This document shows, in pieces, positions 52,001 to 59,365 of a stretch of DNA of 64,000 nucleotides. The notes below the pieces were generated by a model, which did not search any database, was not told where the DNA came from, and saw nothing but the letters and a program-made list of their open reading frames with translations. The stretch covers positions 1-64,000 of the forward strand of contig JANOXJ010000074.1 of NCBI GenBank assembly GCA_031418455.1. The letters run 5' to 3'. The translations under genes and the position numbers were made by a program. Source of the DNA: JANNVZ01 sp031418455. Lineage in GTDB: Bacteria > Bacteroidota > Bacteroidia > Flavobacteriales_D > Sanyastnellaceae. Numbering within the stretch: position 1 is the first letter of the stretch; the number at the start of each line of letters is the position of its first letter.

Positions 52001-54954
52001 TCTGCAGTAAATGTAATGTTGGTACCAGCGCAAACAGTGCCTGTAACATTGCTTGAAATGTTAACCGATGCTGTAGTGCCACCCGTAGTAATATTTATAG
52101 CCACTTGGTCTGTCAATATGCAGCCACTATTATTACTTGTAACTGTATATGTGGTGCTTGCATTAGGAGTAGCAACGGGATTGGCAATATTGGTAGTACT
52201 TAACCCCAATGCAGGTGACCAGGTATAATTACTACCACCTGTTGCATTTAGCTGAATTGGCACTCCATAGCATTCAGAAATACTAGCAGGTGTAGCTACC
52301 AAACTTCCACTTACTATGCTAAAGTAGGCATCGCTTAAGTCAAAATTATTTGCATTGCCACTTGCCTTTACGCGCAACAATACCGAAGAAGAATTAATAT
52401 TATTGGGTACTATCCAATTGTAATTAAGTGTAGCTGTGGCATAATTTGAAACAACATTGATCCATGTAGTACCATTGTTCAATGAATAATCAATATCATA
52501 GGTACCTATAGCGGAAGTTTCTGTCCATGTAATTATTTTGGTAGAGCAGCCCACAAGCACATCGCTATTACCATTGGGCGAAGTGAGGGTAAGCGGAGCA
52601 GGATTGGTACTAATAATAAATGCTATATCACTTGTATCTGCCTTGCAATAATTAATATTATCTCGCACCCAAATTCTACAATTGTTTGATGGCAAGTTAG
52701 GCACTGACCATGGGTATGTATTGTTAGACGTATTGTAACCTAAAACAATATTTGTAAATGATGTGCCTCCATTAGTAGAATAAAACACATCATAAATATT
52801 TGAAATACCGTCAGACGACCACTGAATATTGTAAGTAGTACCTACTTGCATTATACCACCAAAATTTGGTTGAATAATGGTGACAGGTTTAGTAATAGTA
52901 AACGTATTGTCGCTAGTATCACCATAAGTGTTAGCATAATAAGGCGTTACACGCACGCGCACATTAGAGCTGGGCGAGTTAGGCATGGTCCAGTTATATG
53001 TAGCAGGGTTGGCAGTGGTAGACCAGTATGAAGTAATGTTAGTCCATGTGGCTCCATTATTTAACGAATAATCTATGGAGTATGCATCCCATGCTGGCGA
53101 CCTATCAAATGTGATGGAAGTAACAGTGCAGCCACCCCAAATGGTAACACCATTATCGCCATTAGGAGTAATGATGGTAACAGCAGGTTTAATTGTAAAT
53201 ACAGTATCACTTGTATCATATCGCGACAAGTCATTGGTCTGACTAACTTTTACTAAACAGTTAGAGGAACTTGATTGTGGTACTGTCCAGTTTTGTGTTC
53301 CATCATTGCTGGTGCTGGTGGTTATGTTTATCCATGTGGTACCACCATCGGTGCTGTAGTCAAGACGTACATTGCTATAAAATGTATTTGCATTCCAAGT
53401 TATGGCATAGGTAGTACCAGAATAAATAGAAATACCTCCATTAGGCGTTAACAACAATGGAGTTAATGGACCTATAGTAAACACTGCATTGCTGTTGTCA
53501 TACTTACAAGTGTTCACTGCATCTTGCACACGTATGAGGCAGCTAGTGCTGGGGCTGTTTATTACTGTCCAGTTGTAAGCATTGCCTGTTACGTTGTAAG
53601 CTATAGCATAAAAGTTTACGCCATTGTCCAATGAGTAATATATGTTGTATTGGCCAGAGGCTGCTGCTGTGTTGGTCCAGGTTATAGATTGTACGCTTTG
53701 TGCTAACCAGTTTTCGCCACCATTAGGGCTGCTTACTGTTATATCATTACTTGGTGTTATGGTAAAGGCTGCATCGCTTATATCAAACTCATTTACGTTG
53801 TAATAATTTTCTATCTTGAAGCGTGCCTGTGTGGTGTTTATGCTATTAGGTACTTGCCAACTGTAGGTTTGACTTAGCAAGTTGTTGGTGCTTACATAAG
53901 TAATGAAGTTCCATGTGACTCCATTGTCGGTTGAGTAATAAATGTTCCAGTAGCTTATGCAATTGCTTTTGGTAAAGGTGATGGGATAAGTGTTGCAGCC
54001 TATCCAGCTTTCGCCTCCGTTGGGCGTAGTTATGGTAACAGGCACTGCTATTGTAAAGTTAGCATCGCTTATATCAAATAGCGACAGGTTGCTTGTTTGA
54101 CTCACCTTCACTCTGCATTGTGTGCTTGTTACACTTGGCACTGTCCAGTTTTGTGTTCCATCATTGCTGGTACTGGTAGTTATGTTTACCCATGTGGTGC
54201 CTCCATCGGTACTATAGTCAAGGCGTACGTTGCTATAAAATGTATTTGCATTCCATGTTATAGCATAGGTGCATTCGCGGTGAAGTGTTTCGCCTCCGTT
54301 GGGGGTGAGTAGAATTGGAGTTGGCGAAGTAATAGAAAAATTTAATGCTGAAATATCCTGCATGCAAGGCTGTGCAGCATCTTGCACCATTACAAGGCAG
54401 TTAGTGGAAGGTGGAATAGTTGGTACTGTCCAAGCGTAGGAACCTGTACCTGTGCTATAATTATATGCTATTGCATTCCAGTTAGTGCCATTATCAGTGG
54501 AGTAATATATATTAAATGAATTAGAAGTACCAATCATATTCCATGTGATGTTATGCACTGTTTGGCCCTGCCATACCTCGCCACCATTGGGCGAAATGAG
54601 CACTATCGGAATATTAATTGTAAAAACGTTGTTGCTTTGATCTACAGTAGTAGTAAGGTTAGCATCGAACACGCGCATAATAACTGTGCTACTTTGCACA
54701 TTGGGCACAGTCCACAAAAACTGACCGTTGGTGCTTAAGTAATTGCTTGCAACACTGGTCCAAATGGTGCCACCATCTAGCGAATAATCTATGTTCCAAT
54801 AGTTAGAGGGGCTACCTGTTTGGTTCCATTTTACAGTGTATTGCTGGCACGCATATAGCACTTCGCCACCATTAGGCTGGGTTATAGTTACTGTTTGAGC
54901 ATGAATGGATAAAGCAGAAAATGCCCAAATAAAAAGAAAAATAAATAAACGCAT
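49057..54954 (-). CDS. Giant T9SS-secreted repeat protein, 1965 residues (type A sorting domain)
   Basis: A very long exported protein. After a signal peptide (1-19) it has nine repeats of about 95 residues with the Kre9/KNH pattern (xPNGGExWxxG...ITW...YSTDNGTxW...YxWTVP, DxSDxxFTI), then a PKD-like segment, two Ig-like domains (AGTNITFTADV, QGEQVVFTAQP), and seven PKD-like repeats of about 82 residues (CANxxxxYSI...SYTWTLPxGWxG...ACGSS). Two more Ig-like segments precede a type A C-terminal sorting domain (IAVYPNPNNGMFTLEFSNQ, ASGIYSMQI). No enzyme domain is seen, so an adhesin or fibrous surface role is most likely. DNA-level repeats are strong (see the repeat entries), and copies 3 and 6 share a nearly identical core. 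Confidence 0.9.
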   Translation of the reverse strand: MRLFIFLFIWAFSALSIHAQTVTITQPNGGEVLYACQQYTVKWNQTGSPSNYWNIDYSLDGGTIWTSVASNYLSTNGQFLWTVPNVQSSTVIMRVFDANLTTTVDQSNNVFTINIPIVLISPNGGEVWQGQTVHNITWNMIGTSNSFNIYYSTDNGTNWNAIAYNYSTGTGSYAWTVPTIPPSTNCLVMVQDAAQPCMQDISALNFSITSPTPILLTPNGGETLHRECTYAITWNANTFYSNVRLDYSTDGGTTWVNITTSTSNDGTQNWTVPSVTSTQCRVKVSQTSNLSLFDISDANFTIAVPVTITTPNGGESWIGCNTYPITFTKSNCISYWNIYYSTDNGVTWNFITYVSTNNLLSQTYSWQVPNSINTTQARFKIENYYNVNEFDISDAAFTITPSNDITVSSPNGGENWLAQSVQSITWTNTAAASGQYNIYYSLDNGVNFYAIAYNVTGNAYNWTVINSPSTSCLIRVQDAVNTCKYDNSNAVFTIGPLTPLLLTPNGGISIYSGTTYAITWNANTFYSNVRLDYSTDGGTTWINITTSTSNDGTQNWTVPQSSSSNCLVKVSQTNDLSRYDTSDTVFTIKPAVTIITPNGDNGVTIWGGCTVTSITFDRSPAWDAYSIDYSLNNGATWTNITSYWSTTANPATYNWTMPNSPSSNVRVRVTPYYANTYGDTSDNTFTITKPVTIIQPNFGGIMQVGTTYNIQWSSDGISNIYDVFYSTNGGTSFTNIVLGYNTSNNTYPWSVPNLPSNNCRIWVRDNINYCKADTSDIAFIISTNPAPLTLTSPNGNSDVLVGCSTKIITWTETSAIGTYDIDYSLNNGTTWINVVSNYATATLNYNWIVPNNINSSSVLLRVKASGNANNFDLSDAYFSIVSGSLVATPASISECYGVPIQLNATGGSNYTWSPALGLSTTNIANPVATPNASTTYTVTSNNSGCILTDQVAINITTGGTTASVNISSNVTGTVCAGTNITFTADVLNEGDNPHYQWLVNGANVGADASTYSSNSLPNNAQVSCVLTSNLPCVAGSPATSNTIVVNVASVTTPSVSIIASPGATVCQGEQVVFTAQPSNGGSAPVYQWKLNGNNVGTDAPTYSNAALITGDIVSVQMISNESCVTSTNANSSGITLTVNAYPALPAAINGLASICANASANYSINPVAGATSYTWTLPNGWAGSSASNSISIVPNVMSGSITVAANNACGSGPAQLLSVSVSSVPDMPSGIAGATSVCQNVSEMYSIPSVLGATSYLWTLPSGWSGASNTNDINITFGNSAANGTLQVIASNACGNSAPQSLSVSVGSITSATGLISGAAEVCASAINSYTVENFAGAISYTWSLPIGWTGNSTANTISVANNGADGSISVVANTNCGSSQPSFLSINAMNIPESPLQILGSSLPCANSQQLYEATQVADATSYLWTLPSGWAGAPSGNLISVNTNAIGGQIQVAAQNICGTSSEVSLLVDVANAPEMPMAITGTTELCANEVATYSISEVSSADSYTWTLPIGWSGASNTSSIMITAANNEGAIQVVANNECGSSEAQTINVSVNNAPAMPSAISGSAVVCSGDVAVYSVVNDPNALSYSWTLPFGWSGTSAVNTVEITANDMDGIISVTAINNCGVSAAQTINVVSTTNVPTLQSINGPSQLCPGAAAVYSVPNTTTAESYTWSLPAGWAGVSSSSSISVVSNEQSGTISVYATNGCGNSAVQTLSVTSLPLPQIGATASPSNSICQGSSVALNGTGGVSYQWNQGIGNGDSFVLGNTGTFTVTGTDANNCTATASITVTVNMLPTVSLNLNSVDVQCLQDPAFSLGGGLPLNGSFSGQGVTGGVFNPAAAGLGIHDITYTYIDGNGCSNYAIDFITVQTCPHVLDMQAELDAIAVYPNPNNGMFTLEFSNQSIFNNEKFEVFLIDAFGNIVMNQNISAVNTLFDVSNVASGIYSMQIRSQNAMKIMRIEIAK
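53283..53412. repeat. DNA repeat in the giant gene (unit a)
   Basis: This 130-base stretch matches 54141-54270 without gaps and with about 11 differences by eye, mostly transitions and synonymous third positions. It encodes the core of the sixth 95-residue repeat. Confidence 0.8.
54141..54270. repeat. DNA repeat in the giant gene (unit b)
   Basis: The partner of 53283-53412. It encodes the core of the third repeat (NANTFYSNVRLDYSTDGGTT). Distance between the two is about 858 bases, three repeat units. Confidence 0.8.
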
Positions 54955-55340
54955 GGTACTAATGAAATTGGTGAATTAAGGCCGAAAATCAGCACTCGCG
55001 AAAATAGTAACATTACTGCTACCCTTTTGAGAATTTCGACCCTTTAAAACCTGAGATTTTTTGAAGCAATAATCATGTAGCTTATCCAAAATTTCCATTC
55101 TAATTCAGAATCAGTAAATCTGTAAGATTACTTTTCGTATCCGTTCCTTCAAGACCTTTAAACGTTGATGAACTATTCCTATAAAGCAACTTTAAAAAAA
55201 TTCCTTTCTATTTACTAAAAACTCTATCCTAAGTAGGAATAGCATGTTGACCCTAGACGATAAGTGCTCAATACATATCAATGGTCACCCCCATTTATTA
55301 CATTAAACACATATGCACAAAACACCAAAGCAACAGAACA
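54955..55340. other. Gene-free stretch upstream of the giant gene
   Basis: About 386 bases between the giant gene's ATG and the M42 terminator. No open frame of gene-like quality, no clear TAnnTTTG box for the minus-strand gene and no strong hairpin were found. The sequence is AT-rich. It presumably holds the giant gene's promoter. Confidence 0.5.
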
Positions 55341-55370
55341 AAAAAGGCTTCATTTTCATGAAGCCTTTTT
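55341..55370. terminator. Terminator after the M42 peptidase gene
   Basis: AAAAAGGCTTCAT (55341-55353) and ATGAAGCCTTTTT (55358-55370) form a perfect 13-base stem with the four-base loop TTTC. A and T runs belong to the stem base, so it works in both directions. Confidence 0.85.
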
Positions 55371-55393
55371 TACTAAATAAATTTATTCTAGAA

Positions 55394-56533
55394 TTATTTG
55401 ATGTATCGCCAATCCTGATTGTTCTTAATGGTTTTGAGCGATTGATATATAAGACGAATTACATTGTCTACATCTTCCTTATGCACCATCTCTACTGTGG
55501 TGTGCATGTAGCGCAGCGGCAATGAAATAAGCGCACTTGCTACACCTGCATTGCTATATGCAAAAGCATCTGTATCTGTACCAGTGCTGCGCGAGGCCGC
55601 CTGACGTTGAATAGCAATTTTATTTTTATCAGCAGTATCTATAATGTGCTTAAGCAAATTGTTTTGCACTGCAGGGCCGTAGCTCACTACAGGACCTTTG
55701 CCACAGGCCAGGTCGCCATTTACCACCTTGTTCATCATAGGCGTTTGTGTGTCGTGGCACACATCAGTTACTATAGCCACATCAGGGTTTATGCGTTTGG
55801 CTATCATTTCGGCACCGCGAAGGCCTACTTCCTCCTGCACACTATTAGTAAAATAAACACCAAACGGAAGTTTGTCCTTATTCTCCTTTAGCATACGCGC
55901 CACTTCTGCAATCATAAATCCGCCCACGCGGTTATCCAAAGCGCGACCCAAGTAGTAGCGATTATTGAGGGTAATAAATTCATCTTCAAACGTGCATACA
56001 CAACCTATGTGAATGCCCATTTTCTCCACTTCTTCCTTTGTAATTGCGCCTACTTCAAGAAAAATATTTTTCATGCTTGGAGCCTCTTCCTTGCCTGCAT
56101 CGCGCACGTGTATAGCCGGCCAGCCAAACACACCTTTCACAATTCCTTTAGGAGTATGAATGTTTACACGCATGCTTGGTGCTATCATATGGTCGCTACC
56201 ACCATTTCTGCGCAGGTATATAAATCCATCGTTGGTGATATAATGCACAAACCACGAAATTTCATCGGCATGTGCTTCCACCACCACTTTGTAAGTGGCC
56301 TTAGGGTTTATAATTCCTACCACTGTGCCATAGGTGTCCACCATGTACTCGTCCACATAAGGCCTTATATAGTCTAGCCATAGTTGTTGGCCAGGACTTT
56401 CGAAGCCTGTAGGCGCTGCATTGTTAATGTATTTCTCAAGAAATGCAATAGACTTATCGTTTACTACCGATTTAGTTTTAGAAGCATTTGTTTTTTTTGT
56501 TGCCGCAGGCTTAGCTGCTTGTTTCTTTGCCAT
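55394..56533 (-). CDS. M42-family metalloaminopeptidase
   Basis: A 379-residue co-catalytic metallopeptidase of the M42 (FrvX/TET aminopeptidase) family. The first His/Asp ligands are in VVVEAHADEISWFVHYIT (about 88-105), the second in RALDNRVGGF (about 195-204), and the general-base Glu in TNSVQEEVGLRG (about 229-240); DVCHDTQTP follows. It cleaves N-terminal residues from peptides in the cytoplasm, often as a large oligomer. The first 25 residues are Lys/Ala/Thr-rich and probably disordered. Confidence 0.9.
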   Translation of the reverse strand: MAKKQAAKPAATKKTNASKTKSVVNDKSIAFLEKYINNAAPTGFESPGQQLWLDYIRPYVDEYMVDTYGTVVGIINPKATYKVVVEAHADEISWFVHYITNDGFIYLRRNGGSDHMIAPSMRVNIHTPKGIVKGVFGWPAIHVRDAGKEEAPSMKNIFLEVGAITKEEVEKMGIHIGCVCTFEDEFITLNNRYYLGRALDNRVGGFMIAEVARMLKENKDKLPFGVYFTNSVQEEVGLRGAEMIAKRINPDVAIVTDVCHDTQTPMMNKVVNGDLACGKGPVVSYGPAVQNNLLKHIIDTADKNKIAIQRQAASRSTGTDTDAFAYSNAGVASALISLPLRYMHTTVEMVHKEDVDNVIRLIYQSLKTIKNNQDWRYIK

Positions 56534-56622
56534 AGTTAATTAGCGCCACTTATATGTGGCTATGGCGGTAAATGTATTTGAGCAAGGCCAGGCATTTTAC
56601 ATTTAAACAGACACAATATTCA

Positions 56623-57291
56623 ATGCACATTGGTGATAAACTAACTATAGAATTAATAACCACTGAGGATGGTTCGCCCTCGCTGTACTTGCCACATTTG
56701 CTGGAAACATACCACAGCCGCCATGGCGCAGTAAGAGAAGCCATGCATGTTTTTATCCAAAATGGGTTTCGTCATGTTGCTCCGCAGTTTTCTGTAGTAG
56801 AAATACTTGAGGTTGGATTTGGCACCGGCCTTAATGCGCTGCTTACTTGCCAGGAAAGCACCCTAGCCAAGCAGCAAGTACGCTATACAACTATCGAAAA
56901 ATTTCCGCTGAATAAGGAGGTATATGAAGCCATTCACTATGGCACTGATAGAGAATTATATTTAGAACTGCACCAAGCCGAGTGGGAAAAAGATGTATTG
57001 ATTCATAACCACTTTACCCTCCATAAGACACATGACACGCTCGAAAAATTTGAATCTAAACATACATTTAATCTTGTGTACTATGATGCGTTTGGGCCGC
57101 CTGCGCAGCCAGAAATGTGGACGCCTGAGTTATTCAAAAAAATATTTGATATGATGGCAGCGGGCGGAGTGCTGGTAACCTATTGTGCCAAGGGACAGGT
57201 GCGAAGAAATTTGCAAAGCTGCGGATTTTTGGTAGAACGCCTTCCCGGCCCACCGGGCAAACGTGAAATGCTAAGAGCAACAAAACCATGA
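56623..57291 (+). CDS. mnmD: MnmD, tRNA 5-methylaminomethyl-2-thiouridine methyltransferase
   Basis: A 222-residue SAM-dependent methyltransferase (DUF752) that completes mnm5s2U34 in tRNA. Seen are VEILEVGFGTGLNALLTCQ (motif I), LVYYDAFGPPAQPEMWTPE (active-site block) and VTYCAKGQVRRNLQ. It lacks the FAD oxidase half of E. coli MnmC, as is usual outside Proteobacteria. I choose ATG 56623 (MHIGDKLTIELITTEDG) because the longer reading frame from 56572 has no family match and begins close to the divergent M42 gene. It overlaps the Nudix gene by four bases. Confidence 0.9.
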   Translation: MHIGDKLTIELITTEDGSPSLYLPHLLETYHSRHGAVREAMHVFIQNGFRHVAPQFSVVEILEVGFGTGLNALLTCQESTLAKQQVRYTTIEKFPLNKEVYEAIHYGTDRELYLELHQAEWEKDVLIHNHFTLHKTHDTLEKFESKHTFNLVYYDAFGPPAQPEMWTPELFKKIFDMMAAGGVLVTYCAKGQVRRNLQSCGFLVERLPGPPGKREMLRATKP

Positions 57292-57743
57292 AAAACGAGA
57301 TTACAAAATTTAATGTGCGTGTTTACTTTTTGCTTTTGAATGAAGCAAATGAGGTACTTGTTTCTGATGAAATAATAAAAGGAAACGCGTATACAAAATT
57401 TCCGGGTGGTGGCCTTGAGTTTGGAGAGGGAACAATGGAGTGTGCCCTGCGCGAAGCGCGCGAAGAGTTGGGCCAGGAAATAACAAACCTAAACCATTTT
57501 TACACCACCGATTTTTTCTTGCAATCTGCCTTTCGTCCTGCGCATCAGGTTATTTCTATTTATTACACTGCACAGTTAAGAGATACCGCTCAGTTCAGAC
57601 AGAGTAAAAAGCGATTTGATTTTTTACAAATCTACAACGATGAAGAATCTTTTAGATGGGTGATGAAGAATGAACTGGATGAAAATGAATTTGCCTTTGC
57701 AGCTGATAAGAATGTAGTGAAGCTAATAAAAGAAATGAAATAA
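57288..57743 (+). CDS. Nudix hydrolase
   Basis: A 151-residue Nudix-fold pyrophosphohydrolase. The complete Nudix box lies at about 40-62 (GGLEFGEGTMECALREAREE, then LGQE), matching GX5EX7REUXEEXGU. It would hydrolyse a nucleoside diphosphate linked to some other moiety; the substrate is unknown. It overlaps mnmD by ATGA. The stop codon TAA at 57741-57743 shares its AA with the start of repeat copy B. Confidence 0.88.
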   Translation: MKNEITKFNVRVYFLLLNEANEVLVSDEIIKGNAYTKFPGGGLEFGEGTMECALREAREELGQEITNLNHFYTTDFFLQSAFRPAHQVISIYYTAQLRDTAQFRQSKKRFDFLQIYNDEESFRWVMKNELDENEFAFAADKNVVKLIKEMK

Positions 57744-57797
57744 CCCAGATTATGCAATTGAAAATTTCAATTGCATAAACGATTAACAAAATCAACC
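57742..57797. repeat. Structured MITE-like repeat, fragment B
   Basis: A 56-base stretch with 54 bases identical to 30299-30354. TTATGCAATTGAA (57750-57762) and TTCAATTGCATAA (57766-57778) form a perfect 13-base stem with loop AAT, whereas copy A has mismatches there. It occupies the gap between convergent genes and supplies the TGA stop (57792-57794) of the minus-strand gene. Confidence 0.8.
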
Positions 57798-58364
57798 CAA
57801 CCTTTTCATCACCTGCTTTTGCACCAGCTGAAAAAGTTGATCGGGATTTAAAGTGCGCCAAGCCATTTCGTTGAGTTTGCCGCCCAATACAAAATAGCTA
57901 TCTATGTTGCTACGCTCTAAATCTTCCATCACATGGTCGCGAAAATTGAGCAGCGCTATCCATCCATCTTCATCGCACACCTCATCATACCACTCCTGGT
58001 AGTAGCTATCATCATCGCCATGAAAGTTGAGCACATTTTCGCCAATAAGAATAAACTTGTTGATACCATTCTGCATCATAGTTTCGGCAATGTCGCGTTT
58101 TAAGAACATAATGTCATTGTAAAGCAAATCGTTCCACTCGCCTATTAACTCTATAATTCCAAAACCCTCGTTATAGTCAGCATAAAGCACTTTCAGAAAA
58201 AGTGTTTGGCTACCAAACTCGTCCCACTGAGGATGTATGTAATGGTCATAAATTTTTTGTGAATATTCAAACTCAGAATATTCCCTTTCGAAAAAAGGGG
58301 AATAAGGATCCTCGCTGGCTACATACAAGCCACGCCAGTTGAAATATGGTTCCAGTGTATGCAC
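57792..58364 (-). CDS. Acidic hypothetical protein, 190 residues
   Basis: A 190-residue soluble protein without signal or membrane segment. It is rich in Asp, Glu, Tyr and Trp (HGDDDSYYQEWYDEVCDEDG). No domain is recognised. It begins three bases after the murQ stop on the same strand, which suggests co-transcription. Its last residues (QKQVMKRLG) and stop lie at the edge of repeat fragment B. It appears intact; no function is proposed. Confidence 0.72.
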   Translation of the reverse strand: MHTLEPYFNWRGLYVASEDPYSPFFEREYSEFEYSQKIYDHYIHPQWDEFGSQTLFLKVLYADYNEGFGIIELIGEWNDLLYNDIMFLKRDIAETMMQNGINKFILIGENVLNFHGDDDSYYQEWYDEVCDEDGWIALLNFRDHVMEDLERSNIDSYFVLGGKLNEMAWRTLNPDQLFQLVQKQVMKRLG

Positions 58365-58367
58365 GTG

Positions 58368-59183
58368 CTATTCTTCTAAATTATTAAAAGCATCTACCGC
58401 TTTTCTTACACTGCCATATTTCATAAGCCAATTATGCGCTTCTTCTTCGTCCAACCCTGTTTGCTGCATTACCATGCGTGTACCTCTGCCCACCAATTTA
58501 TGGTTGCTCAGTTGCATATCTACCATCTTGTTGCCGCGCACCCTTCCCAGCTGAATCATTACTGCGGTGCTTATCATATTCAACACTAGTTTTTGGGCGG
58601 TGCCACTTTTCATGCGTGTGCTTCCGGTTACAAACTCCGGTCCTACTGGCACTACTATTGGGAATTTAGAATTTTTAGCCACCTCGCTGTTTATGTTGCA
58701 CACTATGCAACCTGTAGTAATGTTTTGCTGGTTACACATTTTAAGCGCGCCTATCACATAGGGTGTTCTGCCCGATGCGGCTATACCTATTACCACATCC
58801 AAGTCATTTATTTCGTGCATTTGCAAATCCTTCCAACCTTGTTCCATATCATCTTCAGCAAACTCCACCGGATAGCGAATGGCCTTATCGCCCCCGGCTA
58901 TAAGACCTACTACCAGGCCGTGCTCCACCCCAAAAGTTGGAGGGCACTCGCTGGCATCTACCACACCCAGCCTTCCGCTAGTGCCGGCACCCATATAGAA
59001 TAGCCTGCCTCCAGCCTTCATTTGAGGCACTATTGCGCTTACCAGCATTTCTATGCTAGGTATGGCCTTCTCAATAGCTAATGGCACGGTTTTATCTTCA
59101 CTATTAATTGCATGAAGTATTTCTGCCACCGGCATTTTCTCCAAATCATTGTATTTGCTGTCGCTTTCAGTAATGCTTTGCAC
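58368..59183 (-). CDS. murQ: N-acetylmuramic acid 6-phosphate etherase
   Basis: A SIS-domain enzyme of about 271 residues that cleaves the lactyl ether of MurNAc 6-phosphate during peptidoglycan recycling. The signature LFYMGAGTSGRLGVVDASE (about 62-80) and IGIAASGRTPYVIGAL (about 133-148) are diagnostic, with the catalytic Glu in DASECPP. I choose GTG 59183 because it sits two residues before the family's ITE motif and a -7 box TACTTTTG lies 18 bases upstream; TTG 59204 is the alternative and overlaps that box. Confidence 0.9.
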   Translation of the reverse strand: MQSITESDSKYNDLEKMPVAEILHAINSEDKTVPLAIEKAIPSIEMLVSAIVPQMKAGGRLFYMGAGTSGRLGVVDASECPPTFGVEHGLVVGLIAGGDKAIRYPVEFAEDDMEQGWKDLQMHEINDLDVVIGIAASGRTPYVIGALKMCNQQNITTGCIVCNINSEVAKNSKFPIVVPVGPEFVTGSTRMKSGTAQKLVLNMISTAVMIQLGRVRGNKMVDMQLSNHKLVGRGTRMVMQQTGLDEEEAHNWLMKYGSVRKAVDAFNNLEE

Positions 59184-59201
59184 TGTAAATTGTATTTGAG
59201 G

Positions 59202-59209
59202 CAAAAGTA
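59202..59209 (-). promoter_or_regulatory. Putative -7 box (TACTTTTG, minus strand) for murQ
   Basis: The minus strand reads TACTTTTG, matching TAnnTTTG, 18 bases before GTG 59183. It overlaps the TTG at 59204, which supports the GTG start. Confidence 0.4.
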
Positions 59210-59304
59210 TTTACCACTGCGCTGGGTGCGGTATTATTTTATTCCACAACGCATGCATGGCTTTTTTTGGATTTAATAACACTTATATTCACAAAAATTT
59301 ACTA

Positions 59305-59312
59305 TATATTTG
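59305..59312 (+). promoter_or_regulatory. Putative -7 box (TATATTTG) for the PorE-like gene
   Basis: TATATTTG fits TAnnTTTG and is 53 bases before the ATG at 59366. A small stem (CTCGGC-TAA-GCCGGG) lies in the leader between them. Confidence 0.5.
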
Positions 59313-59365
59313 ACTAACATTCACCTCGGCTAAGCCGGGAACAACTAACTAAACTATTTCTTTTT

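Noticed and set aside
53220..54320. Possible CRISPR-like array in the giant gene region
   Set aside because: Repeats are long, in frame with protein repeats, and not separated by unique spacers of fixed length; no cas gene is present.
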